From Silurus meridionalis (lineage: Eukaryota; Chordata; Actinopteri; Siluriformes; Siluridae), in assembly GCF_014805685.1 (NCBI RefSeq), contig NC_060900.1, positions 3,354,101 through 3,418,100 of the forward strand: a stretch of DNA of 64,000 bases. Direction: 5' to 3'. Positions within the stretch are counted from its first letter, which is position 1. Each line of letters begins with the position of its first letter. The translations under genes and the position numbers were made by a program. This document shows positions 1 through 11,220 of this stretch, piece after piece. The notes beneath the pieces are model-generated. The model worked only from the letters and a program-made list of their open reading frames with translations, did not search any database and was not told the origin of the DNA.

Positions 1-34
1 CAAGTGCCCCAATACTTTTGTCCATATAATGCAT
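1..34 (-). mobile_element. End of a Tc1-derived MITE, cut by window edge
   Basis: The words CCCAATACTTTTGTCCATAT and the following near-TIR match the reverse complement of the 5' end of the non-autonomous Tc1-like element repeated through this window (compare 17033 and 57463). Only the terminal bases are inside the window, so orientation is inferred from the CCCAATAC form seen at 5' ends rather than the GTCCAC form seen at 3' ends. Confidence 0.6.
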
Positions 35-700
35 AGTGAAATCAGGCTACATTTCTCCTCCTGCTCAGGTTGGGCAGGTGTGTTCACTACATTATTGCCC
101 AGTGTGTTTCGTTCCCAGGACTTGTACCGACACTGCTTTCGAATTCAGATATTTTTTTTGTTGTTTCTAGTAGAAACGTATGGTACTGAATTATTGATTA
201 TGCCTTGGGTAAGCCCAAGAGATGTGTGACTACATGGCAAGACATGACTACTGATCTTATTCCTGTCCTTCACACACACTTCAGCCTGGCGTAATTGGTG
301 CTGAAGCGAGGCCAGCTCACGTTTTCTTGCCTCGCGCCGATTCTCGGTAGAAAAGATTTAATCAGGCTTTGTCTCCTTCATTGAGCAGAAAACAATTCGA
401 GTGTCGTCTCGGGCCCTCCGGTGAACACGCTGCTTCTCATTACTCTAATTGTGATTCTGCGAGCACTCGAGTCCAGTGAGTGGCATCGAGTTAGCGAGGC
501 TGGCCTTGTGCAGCGGGGAGAAGGCGGCCGGATGTGATTAGAGGCGGAAAAAGACAGGCCGCTGTTTAACTTTCTGTCTGTCTGTCTGTCAGCGCCTCCT
601 CCTTTAAATGCTGTCATTTAAGTGTGTGTGTGTGTGTGTGTGTGGTGAGACAGTGTCATGACAGAATTACAAAAGTGTTTGGCAGTGCTGCAGAGAACTG
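35..700. other. Single-copy stretch, no gene seen
   Basis: No exon with good splice sites is visible. Positions 290-620 are GC-richer than the surroundings, have no recognisable repeat and contain several TAATTA/ATTA-like homeodomain words, so they could be a conserved non-coding element. A short GTCT run and a (GT)n run close the stretch at about 570-645. Any function is inference. Confidence 0.4.
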
Positions 701-701
701 T

Positions 702-1485
702 TTGTGCTTCAGACTGAGAGAAGGAGGCGTGGCCTTTGTGCTTCAGACTGAGAGAAGCAGGCATGGCCTCTGTGCTTTATACTGAGGGAAGGAGGTGTGG
801 CCTCTGTGCTTCAGACTTGGAGAAGGAGGCGTGGCCTCTGTGCTTTATACTGAGAGAAGGAGGTGTGGCCTCTGTGCTACAGACTGAGAGGAGGTGTGGC
901 CTCTGTGCTTCAGACTGAGAGAAGCAGGCATGGCCTCTGTGCTTTATACTGAGAGAAGGAGGTGTGGCCTCTGTGCTTCTGACTGAGAGAAGCAGGCATG
1001 GCCTCTGCTTTATACTGAGGGAAGGAGGCGTGGCCTCTGTGCTTCTGACTGAGAGAAGCAGGCATGGCTTCTGTGCTTTATACTGAGGGAAGGAGGTGTG
1101 GCCTCTGTGCTACAGACTGAAAGCAGGCATGGCCTCTGTGCTTTATACTGAGAGAAGGAGGTGTGGCCTCTGTGCTTCTGACTGAGAGAAGCAGGCATGG
1201 CCTCTGTGCTTTATACTGAGGGAAGGAGGTGTGGCCTCTGTGCTTCTGACTGAGAGAAGGAGACATGGCTTCTGTGTTTCAGACTTAGAGAAGGAGGCGT
1301 GGCCTCTGTGCTTTAGACTGAGAAGCAGGCATGGCCTCTTTGCTTTAGGCTGAAAGAAGGAGGTGTGGCCTCTGTGCTTTATACTGAGAGAAGCAGTCGT
1401 GGCCTCTTTGTTTCAGACTGAGAGAAGTAGGCGTGGCCTCTGTGCCTCAGTCTGAGTAACGAAGGCGTGGCCTCTGGGCTTTAGT
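702..1485. repeat. Minisatellite, 34-bp unit with dimeric structure
   Basis: About 23 copies of a roughly 34-bp unit built around GGAGGTGTGGCCTCTGTGCT. Two variants alternate over much of the array: one with CTTCAGACTGAGAGAAGCAG and one with CTTTATACTGAGAGAAGGAG. This makes an approximately 68-bp higher-order dimer. Copies decay toward the right end. The short open frames inside it on both strands are repeat translations, not genes. The same core recurs at 49.6-50.3 kb. Confidence 0.9.
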
Positions 1486-2689
1486 TTTAATGTAGGTGCC
1501 ATGGTCTCCTGTCTCTGTGCTTCAGTGATTAAAAAAACTCATCTGACATCAAAGATTTACCAGCTGCTTTCTGTAAGGTTCTTATATCTCAGATGTTCAG
1601 ATCTGTTTTCTGCCCAATCACAGTTCCTCATTAAACACTAATCAAATTCAAACATTATCAAGCCCTCGATTTGTCTCGTATTTGATTTTTTAATGGTGAG
1701 TCAATATTTTTCATTGTACCAGCTCGATATTTTCAACATTTTCTTTGTGCCTACAATTCGCTAGCGTTCACTTTTCCTTCATAAACCCAGCTCACAGTTC
1801 ACATTTGTATTCAGCTCATTGCCTGTTTTTTTTTTTTTTCCTCTAACTCGCATCATCATAACTTTAATTAATAAAATCTGCAATATTCATTTCATTTCGG
1901 TCCTAAGTAGGACAGATGTACTAGGCCACTAGAGAAGACCACTAATGCTTTATAATTCAGCTATGATTCATTCCGTCTCTATCAAAGAGCAGGATCTGAA
2001 AGCGAATAAAAGAGTGGATACCAAAAAACCCAAAAACCATAGCAGCCATTTTGAAAAATTTTGGTTTAATCTTTATTCACGAAGGGTCTCATCAAATCAC
2101 TCAGGGGTCCATTAGACACCTAAAGCTTAAATAACTCTTTGAGGTGTGAATATGAATGTGTCAAAGTGTGTCATATTTAAAAAAGAATCTGAGTAATACA
2201 TTACCCTCCATGTACTGGGTAAAATGGTGTTTCGCACCTCATTGGAAGAATTTGAATGAATGAATATGACCTTTAGCGGTGGCACGTTATCAGTGATTTG
2301 CACCCCAGAATACAGAAGTGGAATAATTCCTGTAATAAATTTAACACACTGTAATTTCCTACTCATTCGGCAGCCAGACGCTTCCTCACCGAACACAATT
2401 AATCATAAACATGGGCTCGGTGTAATTTTCTGTGTGTTTCTTTGTATTTTCCGCACTTAATTAGTTCAAACGATTACGATTTATTATTCACAAAGAGTGT
2501 ATGCTATTTAATTTCAATGTAAAGTGAAAAACATGTGCATAAATAATCATAACAGTTGTACCATAACTGCAAAAACCTTTCCACCACGCCAGTGCGGGTT
2601 ACACGCCAGACTTGTCCATCGATCGGCCATAACAGTCGAAATCCACAAGCGTTATTAAAAATAAAGAAAGATTTTGTAACCAATAAGGT
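1486..2689. other. AT-rich stretch, no gene seen
   Basis: AT-rich single-copy sequence with short homopolymer runs. No open frame resembles a known protein and no convincing exon boundaries were found. Confidence 0.4.
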
Positions 2690-3100
2690 ATAAATAAGGT
2701 ATCGTAAAGAGGCAGAGTCTCTCAGGAGTAAAGATGGGCGGAGCTTCACCGATCTGTGAAACACTGCGTCTACAAATTGTGGAACAATTTCAGAATAATG
2801 TTTCTTCAACAGAAAATTGTAAAAAAACAAAAAAACTGTTGAATATCTCCTACTTTACAGTAGATAAGATCATCAAACCTTTTAAAGAATCTGGAGAAGT
2901 TTCTCTACACGAGGCGAAAAATAATCACAATTCTGTCATTGAAATCGCTGCATTTACACCTCGAGAAATCACCGTCTGTGAACACAGTTTGCCGTTTCAT
3001 CCACAGAAGCAGGTTCAATTTCCATCATGCAGAGAAGAAGGCAAGCGTGAACATGAACCGGACTCATCGCCATCCTGTCTGGGCCAAATGCTTCGTAGAG
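2690..3100 (+). pseudogene. Tc1-like transposase, N-terminal remnant
   Basis: Translation from an ATG at 2734 gives a paired-type helix-turn-helix region typical of Tc1 transposases: ETLRLQIVEQFQNN, then LLNISYFTVDKIIKPFKESG. Near 2940-2960 the reading frame shifts. The next frame continues with SVNTVCRFIHRSRFNFHHAE and VNMNRTHRHPVWAK, which match the second DNA-binding domain and linker. The DDE catalytic part is absent. The gene is therefore frameshifted and truncated. Its 3' side abuts a different element at about 3101. Confidence 0.8.
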
Positions 3101-3398
3101 GAAGATCTTGTTGCTATAGAGCTTTGATCTCATCCCTACTGAACACATTTGAGATGAATGTAAACGCTGACTGCACCCCAGGTCTCCTCACCTACATCAG
3201 TACCTGCCTTTCATAATACCCCTGTGGCTGATGAACACAAATATCCTAAGCACACTCCAAAATCTAGTGGAACATCTTCCCAGAAGAGTGGAGGGAATTA
3301 GAAGAGCACATTGGGACTAAATGTGGAATGCGATGCTCAAAAATCACATACAGTATTTGTGACCTGGTGACCCAATACTCTTGGAAATATAGTGTGTA
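3101..3398 (+). mobile_element. Tc1-derived MITE, 3' part
   Basis: The segment contains the family words GAAGATCTTGTTGCTATAGA, AACGCTGACTGCACC, CTAGTGGAACATCTTCCCAG and a terminal ATATAGTGTGT. It is the 3' part of the dispersed element found many times in the window. Joined directly to the unrelated Tc1 N-terminal remnant on its left, it suggests insertion of one Tc1-type element into another followed by deletion. Confidence 0.75.
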
Positions 3399-4440
3399 TA
3401 TATATTTATATAGCCAGTGGAGGCAGTGTGATGCTCTAGAGAAGCAAAAATTGTTCAGGAATTGTCTGAAGAACATGACAAGGTGTTGAATTGTTCTTCA
3501 AATTATCTTGTGCTGGGAAACAATTCCAACCAATGCTGGCTCTGAATCAACTTCTAGAATGTAAAGGATTTGCTGCCAATGGTTACTGAAACACACCTTC
3601 AGCAGGTCTGTGGAGTTCAGGCATCACCGAGTCTGAACTGCTTTGGTGGCACAATATTAGGCAGGTGTTTTGATGGTACAGATGATTTTGTATTTGTTTT
3701 TCATTAAACACTTTATTCAGAAAAAAGTGTTAACGAACCCTAGTGGTGACCGATTTCTGATTACATCATTTACATACTGAACATTAACTCATTAACTTGC
3801 CAACATTTCAGTTAGTCTTCAGTTTTTTCTTCTTTTTTTTTTTAAATTCATGATTAATAACTCAGTCATCTATTCTTTACGATTCTTTCCCCTTGTTTTT
3901 ATAGTAAACAATACACCTTGTGGGAAATCATCACACTCTAGAGTTAAAACATTACATCGTTTTATGCCCAGAACCAACTTTTGATGGCTAAAAAGAAACA
4001 ATTGCAGGGAGGAGAAAAAAACCCCCAAAAAAACAACATTGCGTTTTGCTCGAACGGATTAAAATTGCATCCTCAGGCTTTGCCCTTCGAAAATGATCCG
4101 TATTATAAATCTGCGGCTTTCGCATTCTAAAACACATTGAGATTGAACACCAAGTTAACAGTATTGTGTCCGGAAATGGATCTGTGCAGCAAAGAAACGC
4201 TGCCAAAAGCTGAACAGAGACGTACGAGATGAAATAAACAAGAAGAATCTCGGCGTTCAGTCTTCTGTCTTCCCAGCAAATAATCTGTACTGTATGGGTT
4301 CAAGGTTCAGGTTAATAAGATTGTTTTATGGCTGAGTTGTTGCAGTTTGAAGTAACCACCATTAACCTTTGTGTCACCGGGTAACTGGAAGATTAAGGAA
4401 TAAGATTATTATATGGAAGCAATGACCTGGAAAAACGTGT
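3399..4440. other. AT-rich stretch, no gene seen
   Basis: No recognisable repeat family, exon or RNA gene. The stretch includes a T-rich run near 3826-3845. Confidence 0.4.
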
Positions 4441-5095
4441 ATGTAAGTGGGTACTCAGGTGGATGGATGGCTGGTCTAGTAGATGTGTGGGAAGATACAT
4501 GGTGGTTGGTGGGTTTTTGGATTAGGTACTCAGGTGGCTGGATGTCTGGTCTAGTAGATGTGTTGGTAGATACATGGTGGTTGGTGGGTTTTTGGATTAG
4601 GTACTCAGATGGATGGCTGGCTGGTTGTATGGTTGTATGGCTGGTTGTATGATGACATGGCTAGTTGTATGAGTTTTTAAATTAGGTAGGTAGGTAGGTA
4701 GATGTTTGAATTGGTGGTCTAGTAGATGCGTTTGGTTAGATACAATGCTGGTTGGGTGGGTCTTTGAATTAAGAAGGTAGGAAGAGCGATGGCTGGTTTA
4801 GTAGATGTGTGGGTAGATACTGTACACTACATAGCTTGTTAATTGGTTCTATGGATTAAGAAGATAGGTAGGGAAGAGGATAGATGGATGGGTGCTCTAG
4901 TGGATGTGTTGGCAGATGCCTGGCTGGTTAGATGGGTCTTCGGATTAGGTAGGCAGGTAGGTAGATGTGTGGGTAATTACATGGTTGTTTGGTGGGTTTT
5001 TGGTTTAGACACAGTTCGATGGATGGGTGGTCTAGCAGATGTATGAGTAGATATATTGCTGGGTGTATGGATCTTTGGATTAAGTTTGTAGGGTT
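4441..5095. repeat. Minisatellite, 75-bp unit, degenerate
   Basis: GTACTCAG recurs at 4451, 4526 and 4601, giving an exact 75-bp period. Each unit carries GATGGATGGCTGGTCTAGTA and GGTTGGTGGGTTTTTGGATT. From about 4620 the copies become shorter and diverged but keep TCTAGTAGATGTGT and TTTTTGGATTAGGTAGG words. Short frames rich in Trp and Gly are repeat artefacts. Confidence 0.85.
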
Positions 5096-5264
5096 TTATT
5101 AGCATTGCATGTGTTTTGTGTTTCTATGCATTTGATTAGATTTATTTAGCAATTAAGAGTAACTCACGAGCTCCTACACACAATATGGTGGACCCCAGTT
5201 GTCCTGTACAGAGCGCTAACCAAAGCCCCACAGAACGTCACTCGGATAAGCTGCAAATGACCTC

Positions 5265-5362
5265 TTTTAAAAGCCTGACATCAGTGCTGAATCTCACTAA
5301 TGTGCCTGCCGCTGAATGAGCACAAAATCTAATGTAAGAAGAGTGGACTTTATTATAAAAAC
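5265..5362 (+). mobile_element. Degenerate Tc1-derived MITE fragment
   Basis: The order ACATCAGTGCTGAATCTCAC, GCTGAATGAGCACAAA, ATCTAATG and AGAGTGGACTTTATTATA follows the 3' half of the dispersed family, with heavy divergence. It has no terminal repeats. Confidence 0.45.
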
Positions 5363-6050
5363 AGAGCTAGAAACACTTCATACAGTGCAGTTCTCCTCAA
5401 CACAGGACACAACAAGGGAGCTGCAATCTAACTCTGAAACCACTTTTACGAAGATTCACACTGTTCGGAGTAGCTCGGCTTTGGAGATAATGGCTCTCAC
5501 TGTGGTTTTCTGTAGTCTCAGAGCTCGAAAAATGACTTTTCAGACTGAGATATACCTTTTTATTTACTTTAGCTTTCTCCTCTCTTTCCGATTTTTTTTT
5601 GATTGTAGCACAGGGATGCTGCTTGCTGAGTTCTTTTAGCTACACATCGCAGGAATAGCAGGCAGTAATCAAACCTGGGTGTGTTTAGTGTAAGTTTAAA
5701 TTCTACATTATGAATTAATTATCTGAAATCAAAACTCAAAACTTTACTCAGCAGACTGTGTCTACGATTCCAGTTTGCTGAGTATCCAATGAAAGAAGAA
5801 ATAGGGGTAAGTACAGTGCAAAAACCCAAGTATGAAATGAAACCATGCCACCTGTATAACTGAATTTTTTATAGCTTTACTTCAGCATTTTTTTTAAACA
5901 TATTTATATGATAGAAACACATTATAATCACAGCCCCAAACGTTATGAATGTGTTTCTTTTCCTGTATAGTTTCGTACACACTGAAGTGGGGATACAATA
6001 GTAATTATTTTAAGCGAAAAGGAAAACATTTTGTTCTTTTGAATCAGTTT
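5363..6050. other. No gene seen
   Basis: AT-rich sequence. A 107-codon frame from 5316 overlaps the degenerate MITE at its start and ends in a low-complexity T-rich tail; it is not credible as a gene. Confidence 0.4.
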
Positions 6051-6054
6051 CCTC

Positions 6055-7316
6055 AGTACTGAATTATATTCTGGCAGTACTGAATGCTTGGAACCTTTCA
6101 GCAGTATTAAATGCTTGTAGTTTTGGCAGTCCTGATGCTTGCTGAGTTTCTGCTTTACTGAATAATTATGTTTTGGCAGTACTGAATAATTTAGTTTCTC
6201 ACTTCTGAATACTTGATGAATTGTTTCAACAGTACTAAATGCTTATAACATTTCAGCAGTAGTGTGTAATTATAAAATTTCTACAGTGGGAAATAATTAA
6301 CTTTTGGCAGTACTGAACGTTTCTTACAGTTCTGCAGTACAGGCCAATTTTCGGCAGTACTAAATACTTGTGTTTCTGCAGTGCTGACTAATGTTTGGCA
6401 GTATCGAAAACTTCTTACATTTCTGCAGTACTGAATAGGTTTCAGCAATACTGAATACTTGTTACGTTTCTGCAGTACTGAATAATGTTTGGCAGTACTG
6501 AATACGATTCATTTTTGCAGTACTGAATGATCATCGACAGTACTGGATGATCTGTGGCAGTACTGAATAATGTTTGGCAGTACTGAATACTTATGTTTCT
6601 GCAGAACAGAATACTTTTTAGCAGGACTGAGTACTTGTGTTTTCTGCAGTACTGAATGATCCTTAGCAGTACTGAATGATCCTTAGCAGTACTGAATGAT
6701 CTTCGGCGGTACTGAATATTCATCGACAGTACCGAATAACCCTCAGCAGTACTGCATGATCCTCGGCAGTACTGCATGATCCTCGGCAGTACTGCATGAT
6801 CCTCGGCGGTACTGCATGATCTTCGGCGGTACTGAATATTCGACAGTACCGAATGACCCTCGGCAGTACTGAATGATCCTCAGCAGTACTGAATGATCTT
6901 CGGCGTACTGAATATTCATCGACAGTACCGAATGACCCTCGGCAGTACCGAATGACCCTCGGCAGTACTGAATGATCCTCAGCAGTACTGAATGATCTTC
7001 AGCGTACTGAATATTCATCGACAGTACCGAATGACCCTCGGCAGTACTGAATGACCCTCGGCAGTACTGCATGATCCTCGGCGGTACTGAATTATCTTCG
7101 GCGGTACCGAATGATCCTCGGCAGTACGGAATGATCTTCGACAGTTCTGCATGATCCCCGGCGGTACTGAATGATCTTCGGCGGTACCGAATGATCCTCG
7201 GCAGTACTGAATGATCTTCGACAGTTCTGCATGATCCTCGGCGGTACTGAATGATCTTCGACAGTACTGCATGATCCTCGGCGGTACTGAATGATCTTCG
7301 GCGGTACCGAATACTG
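6055..7316. repeat. Minisatellite, 20-bp unit with palindromic core
   Basis: About 60 copies of a roughly 20-bp unit of the form GGCAGTACTGAATGATCCTC. The left third is degenerate (CAGTACTGAAT every 20-40 bp). Positions 6640-7316 are homogeneous and show a four-unit pattern near 80 bp, marked by the variants ATATTCATCGACAGTACCGA and GACCCTCGGCAGTA. CAGTACTG is a perfect 8-bp palindrome, so the array looks similar on both strands. Long minus-strand frames here are repeat translations. Confidence 0.9.
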
Positions 7317-8330
7317 CAGGCAATCAGAAATGTTTAATCCTTTTTAAACTAAGTAATCAGTTAGCAGCTGACATGTGGTTAAAGCTTCATGCTGTTACAG
7401 TTTAGTGCTGAATATTGGATTTGGTGTTGCACACCCTACACATGTTTAGACAGATGTTGGCGCTATATATATATAATCTGTATTTTAACCTGAAAAACAA
7501 CCCGACTGACTTTTGAGCCATGTATCTTCTCCTTCTATTTTTCCACCTGGCTCCTGGTCCTCGATTCGTAGGAGTTTTTTTTCCCACCTCACTGTTTATT
7601 TATCATCTTCCTGAACATCCGCGCAGTAGCAACGAGCAGCGGTGCGTTACGGTTCGGGCCGAGGCCAGCGCTCTGTTGCTCCGCTTAAGGCTAAAGTGAT
7701 AAACCCAGTGATAGAGATCTTGCAATAAAGGTGTTGCTCTAGAAACCTGTGATATAACGCTATACTTCTTCCGAGAGAATGGCGAGCTGGGGAACAGAGG
7801 AAACGAAGAGAAACTTCAGAAATGAAAGGAAAAATATATATTTTTGGGGCTGGCAGTGAAGTACTGCAGAGTCATCACCACAATTGGATTTGCAGAGTGG
7901 AAGTGGTAAGAAGTTTCTGCAATATCAAACAGATTGAATGTATCTAGACCTCATGAAATAATGTGCTAATCTGCTCGTTTTATCTTTCAGCACGATGTGC
8001 GGGAAATAGAGTAATAACCAATTATAAGTAAATTGTTCAAGTTGGAACTGATATGGCACAGGAGTAGTTTTTATAGATGTACACAGTCTTTACTTGCAGT
8101 AAGTCAGTATTTAACATTACTAACACAGACAGTACTGAAATCAGGAACACACCATTTATTTAAGAACTGGGACGCTTTTCTTTTAGATCTCTTTAGCACT
8201 GAGGAGCTTTTCACTGTACTAATAAATTCCCAAAATTGCATTAATTTCACTTATATTACATTTAATATTAGGATAATTAGGCTTCTGTTGTACTGAATAC
8301 GTAAAAGTTCCTCAGTCTTTAAAAACATGC
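7317..8330. other. No gene seen
   Basis: Single-copy sequence between two related minisatellites. It contains a short (AT)n run near 7466 and occasional isolated CAGTACTGAA words. No exon is supported. Confidence 0.35.
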
Positions 8331-8334
8331 GTAT

Positions 8335-9110
8335 AACTGAATGGCTGTTATGTTTCTGCAGTACTGACTGCTTGTAAAGTTTTGGCAGTGCTAAATAATT
8401 GTTTCAACTGTTCTGAATTCTTGTAGAGTTTCTGCTATACAGAATGCTTTTAATGTTTCTGTGCTTCTGAATGTTTGTAAATTTTTGGTGGTTCTGAACG
8501 CTTGTAAAGTTATGGCTGTACTGAATCCTTGTAGATTTTTTTCTGTACTGAATGCTTGTAAAGTTGTGGCAGTACTGAATGCTGGTAAAGTTACGGCTGT
8601 ACTGAATGCTGGTAAAGTTGCGGCTGTACTGAACGCTGGTAAAGTTACGGCTGTACTGAATGCTGGTAAAGTTGCGGCTGTACTGAACGCTGGTAAAGTT
8701 ACGGCTGTACTGAATGCTGGTAAAGTTGCGGCTGTACTGAACGCTGGTAAAGTTGCGGCTGTACTGAATGCTGGTAAAGTTGCGGCTGTACTGAATGCTG
8801 GTAAAGTTGCGGCTGTACTGAATGCTGGTAAAGTTGCGGCTGTACTGAATCTAAGCTTCTGCAGCACTCATTGTTCAGTGTATGACTGAGTGAATAATTA
8901 AGTTTCTGCATTATTGAATCGTGATTCCGGTTCTGCAGCAGTAATCACTACTCATTAGTTTTATGGCCCTGAATAATTGTGAAATCTCTGCAAGTAGCAT
9001 ATTTTTTGCAGTATTGATTAATTGCTCGATTTCTGCATATTTGCTGCATCTGCAATCATGAATACTTGTAAACTTTCTGCAGATGTTGAGTACTTGGTAT
9101 ATTTCTGCAG
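8335..9110. repeat. Minisatellite, 27-bp unit
   Basis: Positions about 8517-8850 hold roughly 12 near-identical 27-bp units (GCTGTACTGAATGCTGGTAA followed by AGTTGCG). They are flanked on both sides by degenerate copies such as TTTCTGCAGTACTGAATGCT. A 27-bp unit is nine codons, so long open frames appear on both strands (repeated VLNAGKVAA on plus, FSTAATLPA on minus). They are artefacts of the period. The core is shared with the 6.05-7.3 kb array. Confidence 0.9.
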
Positions 9111-10331
9111 ATGTCGGATCATCTGGACGCACACCGCCTCCACGCGAGCCCCAGGTGTACTAAACACCGCACGCAGGTTTGTAGGTCTTTGCAGTAAATT
9201 CTGCAATTTATTTTCTCAATCGGCTCCTCATGAAATAATTATTACCTCACTATCCTCCACAGGATCACGCTTTTTTCTCCAAACCTTCTCGCATGGCTTT
9301 GCTTGTCGCGCTCGTTTAATGAAAGGGGTATTAGCGTGTTTACCGTCGATTACACTCGGAGGACGAGGTGCTCATTGAGGTTTCACACACCGGCCGCGGT
9401 CTATGGGGGAACCGAACCCGAACGACAAATAAATCATCATTACATTCCTTCTTCCCACCGAGTCTTAAACGCTCACGTGACCCGATCTTCTCTGATTGCA
9501 TTTTGTATTAGTCATATTAGTAAACAGCACGCGAGCCGCCCCATGGTCCCGAGGGGGCCGAACGAACGTAGAAAACGAAATGCACCGAGTGATGAAGAGA
9601 AAGAGAGCGAAAGAGACCGAACGAAGAGGTTCAGACAGAAAGATTGAGTGTGAAGGACCGGGGAAGAAGAGTGCATCGAGAGAGCGAAAAAGACTGCAAG
9701 AGATAATTAATGGAGGAAATAAGACTCTCGGCGGCAGAGGAAATATTACCAGTATCAATCCAAGTGTGTACTGGCAGTGCAGCCGCCAGCACAAGTTTTA
9801 TGATATCCATCTACACCTTAAAGGGATAGTTTAACATTGTGGCATGTGAAACCTTTTTTTTTAATTTTTTTTAACCCTGAGTCAAATGAATTCCTTGAAG
9901 CCTGCGTCGTGTGTGTATACGTGTGTGTGGGAGCTACTTAGCATAATGAATGGAAGTGTAAAGAAACGGCGCAGCTTAATCCTTTCAAGGCAAGAAAACG
10001 AAATGGCCTTCCTGCTCGCTCCAAAACACGGCGCGCTCAGTCATTTTTTTTCGGAGGTCATGAAGCAGTTCCTCATGACGCCGTAAATAATTTCATCGGT
10101 TCCTGCATTTTTTTTCCTTTTTCTCCACCCAAATGCAGACTAATGGGAAATAACCTGGATCTCCCAGACGTTTTATTTTCATTTTTTTAATGAAGAGTTT
10201 TAGCGAGGCGTAGGAGTGTCAGGACTCGATATTACATTACCTTATTACAATTTGCAATCCTTTCATCAGGACTTAGCGGGTTGTACTGAAAAGACTGCGA
10301 GGTTCTTTTTTTGAAACAGAAAATCGTGGGA
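9111..10331. other. GC-richer single-copy stretch, no gene seen
   Basis: Positions 9120-9790 are richer in GC and CpG than the surroundings and have overlapping open frames of about 110 codons on both strands. No frame resembles a known protein, and neither strand has clear exon borders. It could be conserved non-coding DNA; this is a guess. Confidence 0.35.
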
Positions 10332-10522
10332 TTTGCGTCAGCGTTCAGATTGATCCCGAAGGGGTTCATTAGGGTTGAGTTCAGAGCTCTATAGCAGAAG
10401 ATCTTCCACTCCAACCTTCATGGAGTTTGCTTGGTGCACAGGGACATCGTCATGCCAGAACAGGGTTTGGGTCTCCTAGTTCAAGTGAAGGGAAAATTTC
10501 ATGCTCCTGCATCCAAAGACAT
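10332..10522 (-). mobile_element. Tc1-derived MITE, middle part
   Basis: Reverse-complement family words occur in order: GCGTCAGCGTTCAGATTGAT, GGGTTGAGTTCAGAGCTCTA, GAAGATCTTCCACTCCAACC, then CATGCCAGAACAGGGTTTGG. Both ends are missing. Confidence 0.7.
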
Positions 10523-10642
10523 AAAAAAAAATAATAGATTGTGTGCCTCCACATTTGTGGTCATGTAAGTTTCACATGATGATAAAAAGTCAAATCAGCA
10601 TTTATACTTTGAATCTTTATAGCCACAGTTTAAGAGCAGGCG

Positions 10643-10935
10643 TACACTATATGGGATGGACGATACGGTATCACCAAGCTACCACTTTTGGGGCCCTTGA
10701 GCAAGGCCCCTAACCCTGTATCATTGCTGACCCTGCGCTCTGACCCCAGCTTCCGAACTTCACTGGGAAATGCGAAGAAAGAATTTCACTGTGCAGTTCA
10801 AAAGTACCTGAATTCTTCAGCCATATGTGGTTCTTCTCCAACCTGTAGCACAAAGGCATACAATTGTGAAGGATGTCTTGAAAATTTCCCCTTCACTCAA
10901 ACTAGAAGACCGAGACCTGTTCCAGCATGATAAAA
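10643..10935 (+). mobile_element. Tc1-derived MITE, 5' part, split by a SINE-like insert
   Basis: TACACTATATGG at 10643 is the family's 5' terminus. The interior resumes at about 10804 with TTCAGCCATATGTGGTTCTT and runs to GACCTGTTCCAGCATGA at 10929. The intervening 10668-10803 belongs to another repeat, so the element was interrupted after insertion. Confidence 0.65.
10668..10803 (+). mobile_element. SINE-like fish repeat tail
   Basis: The segment reads CCAAGCTACCACTTTTGGGG, CCCTTGAGCAAGGCCCCTAA, ACCCTGCGCTCTGACCCCAG, GCGAAGAAAGAATTTCACTG. This word order is a very common interspersed repeat 3' region in teleosts. A shorter copy is at 41163. Assignment to a named SINE/LINE family was not possible by eye. 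Confidence 0.6.
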
Positions 10936-11220
10936 GAAGCTCCAGAAACTTGAATTATAGATGCTTGAATATATAGACTTCTGTTAGTGTTTTCTCTTAA
11001 ACAAATGAAGCTGTTGTGTCGCTTCTGTATTTATTCCAATCTAGAAAAAGAAGCTTCATGCCAGGTACTGCACCTGCTTCAAAATGATCTATAGAATTAA
11101 TAAAACTGCTCTCAGGGTCAGTCTGTCTTTAAAGTTCCATTATATCAGCGCACCATCAATTATAGTGACCGCAGTTTAGTGACAACAAGTCACACCTACA
11201 GCAGCTTTATGTTTAAAGCG

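Noticed and set aside
2734..3216. A functional 160-codon transposase
   Set aside because: Frameshifted relative to the family, without the DDE domain, and fused to another element.
6442..7323. Three overlapping minus-strand frames of over 100 codons (QYCRGSFSTAE-type repeats)
   Set aside because: They are translations of the 20-bp minisatellite.
8391..8889. Open frames of 142 and 158 codons on both strands with a nine-residue repeat
   Set aside because: They arise because the 27-bp unit is a multiple of three; no start context, splice sites or flanking coding signal.
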